Part shown: piece by piece, positions 1 through 8,790 of the stretch | Numbering within the stretch: position 1 is the first letter of the stretch | Layout: every line of letters begins with the position of its first letter | The notes under the pieces: model-generated | Seen by the model: the letters and a program-made list of their open reading frames with translations, nothing else | Told to the model about the DNA's origin: nothing | Database searches by the model: none | Translations under genes and position numbers: made by a program | Assembly (NCBI RefSeq): GCF_022138605.1 | Contig: NZ_JACBFS010000005.1 | Coordinates: 248,001-312,000 of the forward strand | Source: Xanthobacter sp. NM-25 | GTDB taxonomy: Bacteria > Pseudomonadota > Alphaproteobacteria > Rhizobiales > Xanthobacteraceae | Direction: 5' to 3' | DNA: 64,000 nt

Positions 1-170
1 GGGAACTGGCATGCCGGATCCTCGGCCAAACGTGACCGGCGCGCGGATTTTTCCTGCCCGCGAGTCCTAAAGCCCGAACCTCAACCGTCACCAAAGTACC
101 GGACGCCTGGCCGCCATGTAATGACAACTGGCGAGAGCGCTCCGGCTTCGTGGCGGATGGGGCGGTGACG

Positions 171-2588
171 ATGAGCGACGTACGTGAGAGACGCAGGCCT
201 GGACGCGCCGGGGCTCGGCTGAGGTTTTCCCTCCTTGCCACGACGATGCTCGCTCTGGGCTCCGCCCTGCCCGCCGATGCCCAGACTCCGGCGCCCGCCA
301 GCTCTGTCCAGCTCGCCATCTCCATCGGCCCAGGTACTTTGACCGCGGCGCTGAACCAGCTCGCCGCGCAGGCGGGGCTGGAGATTCTCTTCGATGCGGA
401 ACTGACCAGCGGCCGGCTGACGAACGGCGTGCGTGGCACCATGACGCCGAACCAGGCGCTGGACACGTTGCTGGCGGGAACGGGCATTCGGGCGCGCTTT
501 GCCGGCCGGAACCAGGTTGTTCTCAGCGGCAGCAATGTCTCGCCTTCGGATGACGTGGTCTATGGCGACACGATCGCGCTCGATGCCATCACCGTCTTCG
601 GCGCCCGCAACGCCACCATCCTGCAGGACGTGAGCTCGAGCGTCGGCATCGTTCGGGCTGAGGAGATCGAGGACGGCGAGATCACCTATCTGCAGGATAC
701 GTTCCGCCTGCTCGGCAACGTGATGGACAGCGCAACCTTGAACTCGGGGTTCGTCATCCGTGGCATGAGCTCCGAGGGGTTCGTCCCCGCCGGCGCGCCT
801 GCCGGTTCGCTCTATGTGGATGGCGTGCTGCAGACCCGCTACAATGCCCGTTTCGGGGCTCGCAGCACCTGGGATGTGGAGCAGGTGGAGGTCTATCGCG
901 GGCCGCAATCCACCCTCAGTGGCCGCGCTGCCCTGGTGGGTGCGATCTATGTCAAGTCGAAGGATCCGACCTTCGACAAAGAGCTTTTGGTCTCCGGGAC
1001 GCTCGGAAATTACGAGCTGATGGGTACCTCTTTTGTCGTGAATACACCGCTTGTGGCAAACCAGGTTGCCCTTCGTGTGTCCGGCACCTTCGAGCAGTCC
1101 AAGACCTCGGTTTCGTATCCGACCTTCGTGAATTATGCGGGCTATGGCGACCTGACCACGGAGATCGGCGGGAGCATCCGTGCCAAGCTGCTGCTCACGC
1201 CCGATGCGCTGCCGGACACGCGGGCGCTGCTCACCTATTCGTTCTCCAACGATCGTCCAAACGAGCGCCTGATCGGGATCGGGCCGGGCTTCGATCTGGA
1301 CGACGAGCGAGGCGATTTCTACGATCCCATCACCTATGCGGAATACCGGGCGATCAAGGCGCATAACCTGGGCCTGGAAATCACACACGATTTCTCGGAT
1401 GCGCTGCGGCTCACCTCGCAGACCGGCTTCCAATATGGCGAAACCACCCGTCGCTCCGTCGACGCGGACACTCCCGGTACGCCGAACGGCATCTGGGGCA
1501 CGGTGGATGACACGCTCATCACGCAGGAGCTTCGCCTGAACTATCAGAAGGACCGCTGGAGATGGGTGGCGGGCCTGTTCGGGAGCTATCAGAATTTCGA
1601 CAGCGAATTCGATGCCGTCGCGTATTCCTACTATCAGTGGGATCAATACCAGAGCCGGAAGACCACCAACCTCGCGGCTTTTGGTGAAGTGACCTATGAA
1701 TTCGTGCCCAGTTGGTTTGTCACGGTTGGTGGCCGTGTCGACTACCTGCGCGAGAAGATCGTGGAGGACAATGCCGAAGGCCTCTACGGGACGAGCCTGC
1801 CCGTGGTCCGCAACAATGCCGACTTCAACGAGACGAACTTTGTGCCAAAGCTCGGCATTTCAAAGAAATTCGGTGAAATGCACACGGCCGGATTCACCTT
1901 TTCACAGGGCTTCCGCACCGGTGGCTTCTATGTGAATTACGAAACGTTCGAGCCGGAATATTACGATCCGGAAACGGCGAATAACTACGAGCTTTTCTAT
2001 AAGGGAAGCTTCCTGGACAATCGCCTGACCATCAATGCTAATCTGTTCTACACGACTTATGACAACCAGCAGATCGAGGTTCGGCCGGACCCGAGCCGTC
2101 CGTCCTATCGCATCACCACCAATGCGGCCTCGTCGCGGTCGTGGGGCTTTGAAATCGAGCCGAATTTTCAGGTGAACGAGCAGATGTCGGTGTTTGCATC
2201 GATCGGCTACCTGAACACGAAATTCCTCGAATTCGATCATGCGGTGTATGGGGATCTCGCTGGCGAGGCCTTCCCGGAAGCTCCGGCATGGAGCGTGGCC
2301 TTCGGTGGAAAATACAAATTCGAGAATGGAATTTACGTCTCTGCCGATGCCAAATACACATCGAGCTACACGGCCCGCTTCGGTGTCCCGCCGCTCGACT
2401 TTATTGATCCGCGCTTCATCGTCAATGCGCAGGTGGGCTATAAGAAGGACAATTGGGAAATCATCGCCTATGCGGAAAATCTATTCGACTCCCGTTATCT
2501 AACGGTGGTCGATTACGATGCGACGCCGGTCTACGGCCAGCTTGGCGCCCGCCGCGCCCTGGGCGTCAACCTCAAGGCCCGCTTCTGA
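171..2588 (+). CDS. TonB-dependent siderophore receptor with N-terminal signalling (STN) domain
   Basis: Outer-membrane, TonB-energised receptor of 805 residues. A signal peptide with a hydrophobic core around residues 19-35 ends near PADAQ. An STN secretin/TonB domain follows (about 48-120), then a TonB-box-like LDAITVFG (138-144), a plug domain (about 150-270) and a 22-strand barrel ending in Phe. The STN domain is the part of FecA-type receptors that touches a FecR anti-sigma factor, and fecI/fecR-like genes lie 5.5 kb downstream on the same strand. ATG at 171 is preferred because GATGGGG lies just upstream; an in-frame GTG at 150 is possible. The ligand is not predictable, but ferric citrate or a hydroxamate siderophore fits the adjacent FecBCDE-like importer. 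Confidence 0.9.
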   Translation: MSDVRERRRPGRAGARLRFSLLATTMLALGSALPADAQTPAPASSVQLAISIGPGTLTAALNQLAAQAGLEILFDAELTSGRLTNGVRGTMTPNQALDTLLAGTGIRARFAGRNQVVLSGSNVSPSDDVVYGDTIALDAITVFGARNATILQDVSSSVGIVRAEEIEDGEITYLQDTFRLLGNVMDSATLNSGFVIRGMSSEGFVPAGAPAGSLYVDGVLQTRYNARFGARSTWDVEQVEVYRGPQSTLSGRAALVGAIYVKSKDPTFDKELLVSGTLGNYELMGTSFVVNTPLVANQVALRVSGTFEQSKTSVSYPTFVNYAGYGDLTTEIGGSIRAKLLLTPDALPDTRALLTYSFSNDRPNERLIGIGPGFDLDDERGDFYDPITYAEYRAIKAHNLGLEITHDFSDALRLTSQTGFQYGETTRRSVDADTPGTPNGIWGTVDDTLITQELRLNYQKDRWRWVAGLFGSYQNFDSEFDAVAYSYYQWDQYQSRKTTNLAAFGEVTYEFVPSWFVTVGGRVDYLREKIVEDNAEGLYGTSLPVVRNNADFNETNFVPKLGISKKFGEMHTAGFTFSQGFRTGGFYVNYETFEPEYYDPETANNYELFYKGSFLDNRLTINANLFYTTYDNQQIEVRPDPSRPSYRITTNAASSRSWGFEIEPNFQVNEQMSVFASIGYLNTKFLEFDHAVYGDLAGEAFPEAPAWSVAFGGKYKFENGIYVSADAKYTSSYTARFGVPPLDFIDPRFIVNAQVGYKKDNWEIIAYAENLFDSRYLTVVDYDATPVYGQLGARRALGVNLKARF

Positions 2589-2589
2589 G

Positions 2590-2637
2590 GGAGCGGGCGC
2601 GCGAGGTGGCGCCACGCGCTCCGGTCGTTGAGACCGG
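2590..2637. terminator. Possible hairpin terminator after the receptor gene
   Basis: Directly after the receptor stop codon there is a GC-rich arm pair GGAGCG (2590-2595) / CGCTCC (2617-2622), and then a compact hairpin CCGGTC-GTTGA-GACCGG (2621-2637). The two share two bases, so they could be alternative folds. No T-run follows, so intrinsic termination is uncertain. Confidence 0.3.
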
Positions 2638-2753
2638 GGCGCGGCCATGACGGCGTAGCACGCCCAAGAGCGATCGCATCACGGCCTTGCGGTTTGCGCG
2701 TCAACGTGTGTCCAGTCGTGGCCGGCCGTCTGTCGCAGGTTGGGAGAAAGCGG

Positions 2754-3146
2754 ATGTATTTCACTCGCCAAACCGAGATCGCGGTGTCCATCCTGTCCCT
2801 CTGCGCGCGGGCGCCGGAAACCTACGTCACGAAACGCGAAATGGCTGATCATGCCCAGGCCAGCGCCGGGACGGCGGCGCGCGTCGCCGCTACGCTGGCG
2901 CAGAGGCGCCTGTTGCGCAGCCGGCATGATGGGAGCGTGCAGCTGGCGGTGGATCCGCGCGAGGTTACGCTGGCGCAGATCCTCAGCATCACCCAGCCGG
3001 GGCTCGCGTGGCTTCAGGAGGAGCGCAGCGTGACGGTGTCAGCGGCCAGCGCGTTTCACGTGGTGGTGGAGGCGGGATACCGAAACCTGCTGCATCTGGC
3101 CGAGCGTTACACCGTTGCCGACTTTGCCTCCGAGCCGCGCGCCTAG
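2754..3146 (+). CDS. Rrf2-family transcriptional regulator lacking the Fe-S cysteines
   Basis: A 130-residue winged-helix protein. It opens MYFTRQTEIAVSILSLCA, the usual Rrf2 beginning, with the helix-turn-helix over about residues 25-60 and a short wing. Iron-sulfur Rrf2 proteins such as IscR, NsrR and RirA carry three Cys after the wing; only one Cys, near the N-terminus, is present here, so direct Fe-S sensing is unlikely. ATG at 2754 is chosen because TGGGAGAAAG sits 5-8 nt upstream and the Rrf2 fold begins there, although the frame is open further upstream. The gene lies between receptor and importer genes of an iron locus, so a role in iron-responsive control is inferred. It converges with a second Rrf2 gene. 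Confidence 0.75.
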   Translation: MYFTRQTEIAVSILSLCARAPETYVTKREMADHAQASAGTAARVAATLAQRRLLRSRHDGSVQLAVDPREVTLAQILSITQPGLAWLQEERSVTVSAASAFHVVVEAGYRNLLHLAERYTVADFASEPRA

Positions 3147-3189
3147 GGGCCCGTGGGATAGGGCCCTGGGAGGGGCCTCTGGTGCTCTC

Positions 3190-3738
3190 TCAGGCCGTTC
3201 CCGCCCGTGAAAGCGCCGCTCGTGCCCGGGTGGCGCCACGGCCGCGGGCCAGACGAGCAGCGCCGGACGGCGGGGAAGGTGGCGGAGGTTCGGCGGGCGC
3301 GGCCATCAGCAGGCTGTGAACTGAAGCCGCCTGGTCGGCATCCATGGGGGCGACGAGGTCGGCAATGGTAAAGCGGTCCAGCAGGCGCACGAAGAAGGAG
3401 GACGCCGCCGCGACGATGGTGTCGAGCAGCGCCTGCCCGTTGGGAGACGCCGCGGCCGGGTCTTCCTTGGGCTTGCCTTCGAGGTTTGGCTGGGTGATCC
3501 GCAAGACGTCCACGAGCTTGATTTTGTCGGGGTCCATGGCGAGGCGGACGCCGCCACCCGGACCGCGCTCGCTGCGCAGGAAGCCGTGGCGCACCAGAAG
3601 CGCGATGACCTGATGCGCGTGATCCTTCGTGGCGCCCACCTTGTCCGCGAGCAGTTGAGCCGGGAATTTTTTCTCTGGATTGCCAGCGCAGACCGCCAGG
3701 ATATTGATGGCAATTTCAGATTGTCGTTTCAATTGCAT
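3190..3738 (-). CDS. Rrf2-family transcriptional regulator, paralogue of the facing gene
   Basis: A 182-residue Rrf2 protein beginning MQLKRQSEIAINILAVCA, clearly similar to the facing regulator (shared pattern R-Q-[TS]-E-I-A-x-x-I-L-x-x-C-A and the later L-x-I-T-Q-P). The winged helix covers about residues 5-85, with the wing RGPGGGVRLA. The C-terminus from about residue 145 is a Pro/Ala/Arg-rich low-complexity tail. The three-Cys cluster is absent. The reading frame is open to 3891, but homology starts at the ATG chosen here. It is transcribed divergently from the binding-protein gene, leaving a 224 bp shared control region. Confidence 0.75.
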   Translation of the reverse strand: MQLKRQSEIAINILAVCAGNPEKKFPAQLLADKVGATKDHAHQVIALLVRHGFLRSERGPGGGVRLAMDPDKIKLVDVLRITQPNLEGKPKEDPAAASPNGQALLDTIVAAASSFFVRLLDRFTIADLVAPMDADQAASVHSLLMAAPAEPPPPSPPSGAARLARGRGATRARAALSRAGTA

Positions 3739-3962
3739 GGCGCGCAGTCGCTCGGGAGCATCACCGGTCGGCAGAACCAACCTTGTCGCATATTCATTGC
3801 CGCATGACCATTCGCAATTGCAGCGGGCGCCAGTCTTCGGCGCCGGTCGCGGTGCGTCCGCGCTGAGCTTTTTGGCACCGCGTCGTCCCATTGGGCCGCG
3901 CTCGTTCGTCTGATCATCGAGCGGGCATGCGCCCCTCGATGATCAGCCACGGGTGGGGCGGC

Positions 3963-4991
3963 ATGGTTGAGGCGGGGCGGAACGTGTCACAGGCTCGCAC
4001 AGTGCGTGGGGTCGCGCAGCTGAGCCGCGGCCGGCGGACCGGCGCGTGCGCGGCGCGTTGGGCGGGGCGTCTCGTGCCGCTGCTCCTGTGCCTGTGGCTC
4101 CCACCGGGGGCCTTCGGAGGGGGATGTGACGGCCGGGTGGTCGCGGAGCATATCCTCGGCGCGTCCGTCTGCGTGCCGGAGCAGCCGCAGCGCGTGGTAG
4201 TGCTCGATCCGTACTTCAGCCTTGGAATGGCGCGTGAGCTCGGCGTTGCTGTAGTGGGGGCGCCCCTTTCCACGGCGGCGGACGCAGCGGTGGTCGAGGG
4301 GGCTCGGCAGGCGGGGGTGGTGGACATCGGCGATTTCCGGCAGCCGAGCCTGGAGAAGATCATCGCCTTGGAGCCGGATCTGATCATCGGCATCGGGCAG
4401 ATGCACGGCGAGCTCAGGGAGCGGGTGACGCGCATCGCGCCCACGGTGCTCATCACCGCCGATGACTGGAAGGCGCATTATCTGGCGCTGGGCGCGGCCA
4501 CCGGGCAGATGGAGGCGGCGCTGCAGAACCTGCACGCCTATGAGGCGCGCGCCGCGGCGCTGCGGGCCCGCGCGCCGGAGCAGAAGGTTTCCGTTATCCG
4601 CATCGCCCCCTACGGCTTCCAGGTCTATCTCGATGGGCCGAAGGCATACGCGCCCTATGCGGTGCTGCGGGAGGCGGGGGTGAAGCGCACGGCCTATGAG
4701 ACCACCAGCGACGACACGGTGTTCCGGCGTCCGGATTGGGAAGCCCTCGCGGCCCTCGATGGCGATGTGATCCTCTATGTGGTCGTCAACGCCTACGATC
4801 CCGCGAAGGACGATGCGCTGGCCGCCGAGACGCTGAACAATCCCCTGTGGCAGATGTTGCCCGCCGCCCGCGCAGGCCATGTGCATCGCCTCGAGCGGGG
4901 CGCCTGGATGGGCTTCAACAGCGTCGCTTCCGCCCATCGTATCCTCGACGATGTGGAGCGCTACATCCTCGCGGAACGTCCTGTTCCATGA
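3963..4991 (+). CDS. FecB-like periplasmic iron-siderophore binding protein
   Basis: Class III periplasmic binding protein (TroA/FecB type), about 342 residues. A long basic N-region precedes a hydrophobic stretch (LVPLLLCLWLPPG), so it is exported. The mature part has the family features: PQRVVVLDPYFSLGMARELGV near the start, EPDLIIGIGQ in the middle of the N-lobe and a C-terminal helix. A Cys pair flanking the first strand (CDGRVVAEHILGASVC) could form a disulfide. The start is uncertain: ATG 3963 follows GGGTGGGG, but in-frame ATGs at 3927 and 3936 also exist. The stop overlaps the next start as ATGA, so the gene is translationally coupled to the permease genes. Confidence 0.85.
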   Translation: MVEAGRNVSQARTVRGVAQLSRGRRTGACAARWAGRLVPLLLCLWLPPGAFGGGCDGRVVAEHILGASVCVPEQPQRVVVLDPYFSLGMARELGVAVVGAPLSTAADAAVVEGARQAGVVDIGDFRQPSLEKIIALEPDLIIGIGQMHGELRERVTRIAPTVLITADDWKAHYLALGAATGQMEAALQNLHAYEARAAALRARAPEQKVSVIRIAPYGFQVYLDGPKAYAPYAVLREAGVKRTAYETTSDDTVFRRPDWEALAALDGDVILYVVVNAYDPAKDDALAAETLNNPLWQMLPAARAGHVHRLERGAWMGFNSVASAHRILDDVERYILAERPVP

Positions 4992-5989
4992 TGTCCGAAG
5001 GCAATAAGGGGGTGGCCCTCGCCGCGCTCACTGGTCTCGTCATCGTGGCGGCGCTGGGGTCTGCCGTGGTCGGCAGCGCGCGCATAGGCGGTGCCGACGT
5101 GGTGCAGGCGCTGTTCGCGTTCGATGGCTCGCGGGAGCATCTGGTGGTGTGGACGCTGCGCCTGCCGCGGGTGCTGGCTGGGCTGCTCTGTGGCGGGGCG
5201 CTGGCGGTGGCCGGGGCCATCATGCAGGCGGTCACCGCCAATCCTCTCGCGTCGCCCGGCCTGTTCGGCATCAACGCCGGCGCCGCCTTCGCCGTGGTCA
5301 TCGCCATCAGCCTGTTCGGCATCGGCTCGAGCAGCGTCTTCGTCTGGTTCGCCTTCGCCGGGGCCGGCGCCGCCGCCGTGGTCACCTATGCGGTCGGCGC
5401 CCTCGGGCCACGCAGCGGCGTCACCACGCGGCTGGTGCTGGCCGGGGCGGTGCTCACCACCTTCCTGACCTCCCTGACCACCGCGATCCTCATCTTCGAC
5501 CAGACCACCCTTGATGCCGTACGGCTCTGGACCGCCGGCTCGCTCGCAGGGCGGACCATGGACCAGGTGCTCGCGGTCTCGCCTTACATGATCGCCGGGC
5601 TGGTGGGCGCGCTGCTGCTCGGCCGTCATCTCATGACCCTCAGCCTGGGGGCCACGGCGGCGCGGTCGGTGGGGCAGCATCCCCTCGCCTGGCGGAGCGT
5701 CGCTGTGGTGCTGGTGATCCTGCTGGCGGGCGGGGCGGTGGCGCTGGCCGGGCCCATCAGCCTCGTAGGGCTGGTGGTGCCGCACATGGTGCGCATGACC
5801 ATCGGCTTCGACTACCGCTGGATCATCCCCTTCTGCGCGGCCGGCGGCGCCCTGCTGGTGCTGGCGGGTGATATCGTGGGGCGTCTTCTCTTTTCCAATC
5901 AAAGCTTTCCCGTCGGCGTTACCATGGCTCTCATCGGCGCGCCGTTCTTCATCGCGCTGGCCCATGGCAGGTTGGGGAGCTTGCGATGA
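4988..5989 (+). CDS. FecC-like iron-siderophore ABC permease
   Basis: Inner-membrane permease of the FecCD/BtuC family, 333 residues, with about ten hydrophobic segments. Family signatures include RLPRVLAGLLCGGALAVAG near the N-terminus, NPLASPGLFGINAGA (the substrate-channel helix) and GLVVPHMVRM near the end. The start codon overlaps the upstream stop (ATGA) and the stop overlaps the next start, giving a tight operon. It probably pairs with the next gene to form a heterodimeric channel that takes the ferric complex from the FecB-like protein, powered by the ATPase two genes down. Confidence 0.88.
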   Translation: MMSEGNKGVALAALTGLVIVAALGSAVVGSARIGGADVVQALFAFDGSREHLVVWTLRLPRVLAGLLCGGALAVAGAIMQAVTANPLASPGLFGINAGAAFAVVIAISLFGIGSSSVFVWFAFAGAGAAAVVTYAVGALGPRSGVTTRLVLAGAVLTTFLTSLTTAILIFDQTTLDAVRLWTAGSLAGRTMDQVLAVSPYMIAGLVGALLLGRHLMTLSLGATAARSVGQHPLAWRSVAVVLVILLAGGAVALAGPISLVGLVVPHMVRMTIGFDYRWIIPFCAAGGALLVLAGDIVGRLLFSNQSFPVGVTMALIGAPFFIALAHGRLGSLR

Positions 5990-6972
5990 CCGCCTGCGTC
6001 CTCTCCCTGTTGCTCGCCATCGGCGTGCTCGCGGCCGCCGGGCTGGGGGTCGGCGATCATGGGGTTCCGCTCGGCGCGCTCGTTCAGGGGCTCTTCGGCG
6101 GCCCGCCGCTGAGCCCCCAGGCGTACATGATCATCATGGATCTGCGCCTGCCGCGGGTGCTCCTCGAGGTGCTGGTGGGCGTCAGCCTCGCCGTGGCCGG
6201 GACCATCGCCCAGGCCCTGATGCGCAATCCGCTGGCCGAACCGGGGTTGCTCGGCATCAATGCCGGCGCGGCGCTGGCGACCACGACGGTGATCGTCGCA
6301 TGCGGCGTCAGCGACGCGCAGCTCCTGCCGGTGGCCGGTTTTGCCGGTGCGGGTGCGGCGACCCTGGCGGTCTATGCGCTGTCCTGGCGCAATGGAACCG
6401 CGTCGCTCCGGATCATCCTGATCGGCATCGGCGTCAGCGCCCTGGCCACCGCCGCCACCACCTTGATGACCGCCTTCGGCGATGTGAAGGAGGTGCAGCG
6501 GGCGCTGATCTGGCTGGCAGGCAGCCTCTATCTCGCCGATTGGGACAAGGTGCGGATCCTTGCCCTCTGGCTGCTGCCGGCGCTGACGGTGGCGCTGTTG
6601 TCCTGTCGCGACCTCGATCTCATCCGCTTCGGCGACCAGGTCGCGCGCAGTCTGGGGCAGCGGGTGGAGGGCGCGCGCGCCGTCATGATCCTGCTGTGCG
6701 CCCTTCTGTCGGGCGCCGCCGTGGCGGCCGCCGGCCTGATCGGTTTCGTCGGGCTGATGGCGCCGCACATGGCGCGCGGCCTGGTCGGTCCAGGCCACCG
6801 CCGCGTCATCCCGGTGGCGGCGCTGATCGGCGCGGCCATGGTGATGGCGGCGGATCTTCTGGGCCGTACGGTGGTGGCGCCGGTGGAGCTGCCTGCGGGC
6901 CTGATGACCGCGCTCGTCGGTGCGCCGTTCTTCGGTTATCTGCTCTGGGGACGTCGCCATGTCGCCGTGTGA
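5986..6972 (+). CDS. FecD-like iron-siderophore ABC permease
   Basis: Second FecCD-family permease, 328 residues, with the same signatures as its neighbour: DLRLPRVLLEVLVGVSLAVAG, NPLAEPGLLGINAGAA and FVGLMAPHMARGL. Two non-identical permease genes are usual in fecCD, fhuB-split and similar systems. It starts inside the upstream stop (ATGA) and its 3' end overlaps the ATPase gene by 14 nt. The Ala/Gly-rich helices and C-terminal VGAPFFGYLLW segment are typical of full-length family members. Confidence 0.88.
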   Translation: MTACVLSLLLAIGVLAAAGLGVGDHGVPLGALVQGLFGGPPLSPQAYMIIMDLRLPRVLLEVLVGVSLAVAGTIAQALMRNPLAEPGLLGINAGAALATTTVIVACGVSDAQLLPVAGFAGAGAATLAVYALSWRNGTASLRIILIGIGVSALATAATTLMTAFGDVKEVQRALIWLAGSLYLADWDKVRILALWLLPALTVALLSCRDLDLIRFGDQVARSLGQRVEGARAVMILLCALLSGAAVAAAGLIGFVGLMAPHMARGLVGPGHRRVIPVAALIGAAMVMAADLLGRTVVAPVELPAGLMTALVGAPFFGYLLWGRRHVAV

Positions 6973-7804
6973 CGATCAAGGCGGGCTGCGTGCCCGGAAC
7001 CTCTCCGCCGGCTATGGGCGCAGCCTGATCCTGCGCGAGCTGGACCTTGCGGTTCCGCCGGGTGCCTTCACCGCTCTGGTGGGGCCGAACGGCAGTGGCA
7101 AGTCCACCCTGCTGCACGCCCTGGCGGGTCTTCTGGCGCCGCGGGAGGGCGCGGTGCTTCTGGACGGCGAGGCCATTTCCCGCTTGCCGGTGAAGGCGCT
7201 GGCGAAGCGGGTCAGCCTGCTGGCGCAGGGGCCGATCGCACCGGAAGGCCTCACGGTGTTCGATCTCGTTCAGCAGGGCCGCTATCCGCACCGCGCCCTG
7301 TTCGAGCGCTGGTCTGCGCGCGATGTCGCTGCATGCGACGAGGCCCTGCGGCTCACCGACATGGCGGTCCTGCGCGATCGTCCCCTGGCGGATCTGTCCG
7401 GTGGCCAGCGCCAGCGCGCCTGGATCGCGATGACCCTGGCGCAGGAAGCGGAGATCGTCCTGCTGGATGAGCCCACCAGCTTCCTGGATCTGGCGCACCA
7501 GATCGAGGTGATGGAACTGGTGGTGGAACTGGTCCGCGGCCGCGGCAAGACATTCGTCGCCGTGCTGCACGACCTCAACCAGGCGGCCCGCTATGTCGAT
7601 CACATGGTGTTGCTGAAGGCCGGGCGGATCATGGCCGCCGGCGCACCCGCGCAGGTCCTCACGGCCGAGGCCATCGCTACGGTCTTTGGTGTCGCCGCCA
7701 CCGTCGTGCCCGATCCGGTGACCGGCACGCCCATGTGCGTCCCGCTATGTGCGTCCCTCTTGCCGGTCGGGCCCATGGCGGCGGGAGGAGGTGGCGTTGC
7801 GTAA
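6959..7804 (+). CDS. FecE-like iron-siderophore ABC ATPase
   Basis: Cytoplasmic ATPase of 281 residues. Walker A is GPNGSGKS, the Q-loop follows RVSLLAQG, the signature is LSGGQRQRAW, Walker B is IVLLDEPTSFLD, and the switch His lies in VLHDLNQAARYVDH. The D-N-Q-A-x-R-Y segment after the switch His is typical of iron/vitamin B12 importers (FecE, FhuC, BtuD). ATG at 6959 overlaps the end of the permease gene. It completes a full importer and is the last gene before a 350 bp control region. Confidence 0.9.
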   Translation: MSPCDDQGGLRARNLSAGYGRSLILRELDLAVPPGAFTALVGPNGSGKSTLLHALAGLLAPREGAVLLDGEAISRLPVKALAKRVSLLAQGPIAPEGLTVFDLVQQGRYPHRALFERWSARDVAACDEALRLTDMAVLRDRPLADLSGGQRQRAWIAMTLAQEAEIVLLDEPTSFLDLAHQIEVMELVVELVRGRGKTFVAVLHDLNQAARYVDHMVLLKAGRIMAAGAPAQVLTAEAIATVFGVAATVVPDPVTGTPMCVPLCASLLPVGPMAAGGGGVA

Positions 7805-8156
7805 GGGCAACACTGCGTGGAAATTGACCGGCGGCTGTGGGGGCACACCACGGCGGGCGGCCGGCTATGGGCCGGATTCGTTGAGCTATATCAGCCATTA
7901 ACCGGCGCGCCCCGGGTTTCTCCTCGGGTTCACTCAAGCAGATCTGGAGTAGTTCTAAGTTATTGTTATTGAATGATTTTCCCATCTGCCTATATTTTAC
8001 CATCATGTATTCATCTCGGACCGGTCAATCGGTTGGCGCTCACCGCGGCAGAGGCGCGAGGCGGAAGACTAGTGGGTGGCGGTAGGCTCCTGCCGGTCTC
8101 TTTTTCCCTCGCCCGGGACGCAGTGCGCCACGGATATCCTCTATGGAATTGCGGCG
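7805..8156. promoter_or_regulatory. Intergenic control region upstream of the FecI-like sigma gene
   Basis: A 352 bp gap with no convincing gene. The centre (7950-8010) is AT-rich against a GC-rich background and carries a perfect direct repeat TTATTG-TTATTG (7960-7971) followed by AATGATTTTC. This resembles the hexamer arrays bound by Fur-like regulators, but the match to a Fur box is loose and is offered only as a candidate. Iron control of the fecI-like gene would make biological sense. Confidence 0.35.
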
Positions 8157-8708
8157 ATGGCATCTCTCTCGAGCTCTCTGACCTGCTCGACCAATATCGA
8201 CAGCAACGAATTGCTGAATCGGGCCATCGAGGCGCATTACGAGGAGATCACGGCCGCCGTGCGCCGGCGCGGCCATTCCCGTGGTGCCGCGCTGGACATC
8301 GTGCACGACCTCTACGTCAAGCTGGCTGCGCAACCTGACGTGCTGCGGGACAAGCGCTCGATCCGCGCCTTCCTGTGCCGCGCCGCCGTTAATCTGGGCA
8401 TCGACCGTTTCCGGCGCGAGCGGTTCGAGATGCGCCTGTTCTCCGGCACGGAGGAAGAGGCCTGTGTCGTGCCGGCGGATGCGGCCGCCCCCGACCGGGG
8501 CCTGGATATCGAGGCGCGGATCATCATCCTGCGGGAGGCCATCGGCGAACTGCCGCCGCGACGCCGGGCGGTCTTCATCATGCACCGGCTGCATCATATG
8601 TCGCCGGCTGAGATCGCGCGGCGATTGAAGATCAGCCGCAACATGGTGGACCGCCACCTGCGGCAGGCTCTGGCCCATTGCCTCGACCGGCTTCTTCTGC
8701 ACGGCTGA
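8157..8708 (+). CDS. FecI-like ECF sigma factor
   Basis: RNA polymerase sigma factor of the extracytoplasmic function class, 183 residues. Region 2 spans about 20-90 (HDLYVKLAAQPDVLRDKRSIRAFLCRAAVNLGIDRFR is split across it) and region 4 about 115-175, with ELPPRRRAVFIMHRLHHMSPAEIARRLKISRNMVDRHL as its helix-turn-helix, again described by its landmarks rather than as one string. The order FecI then FecR downstream, and an STN-domain receptor in the same locus, indicates transmembrane signalling: ligand-loaded receptor to FecR to FecI. ATG 8157 is chosen because it starts just before the conserved region; an in-frame GTG lies at 8076. Confidence 0.88.
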   Translation: MASLSSSLTCSTNIDSNELLNRAIEAHYEEITAAVRRRGHSRGAALDIVHDLYVKLAAQPDVLRDKRSIRAFLCRAAVNLGIDRFRRERFEMRLFSGTEEEACVVPADAAAPDRGLDIEARIIILREAIGELPPRRRAVFIMHRLHHMSPAEIARRLKISRNMVDRHLRQALAHCLDRLLLHG

Positions 8709-8790
8709 TGGCCGGCCGGCCCCCGGTTGCCTGGTTTTACGTCGCTCCCCGCGAGAAAGGTGCTACCCGCGTCGCGCGAAATTGCTCTAG

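Noticed and set aside
1..170. Fur or FecI-dependent promoter before the receptor gene
   Set aside because: No convincing Fur-like hexamers or FecI-type -35 element could be identified in the short stretch available.
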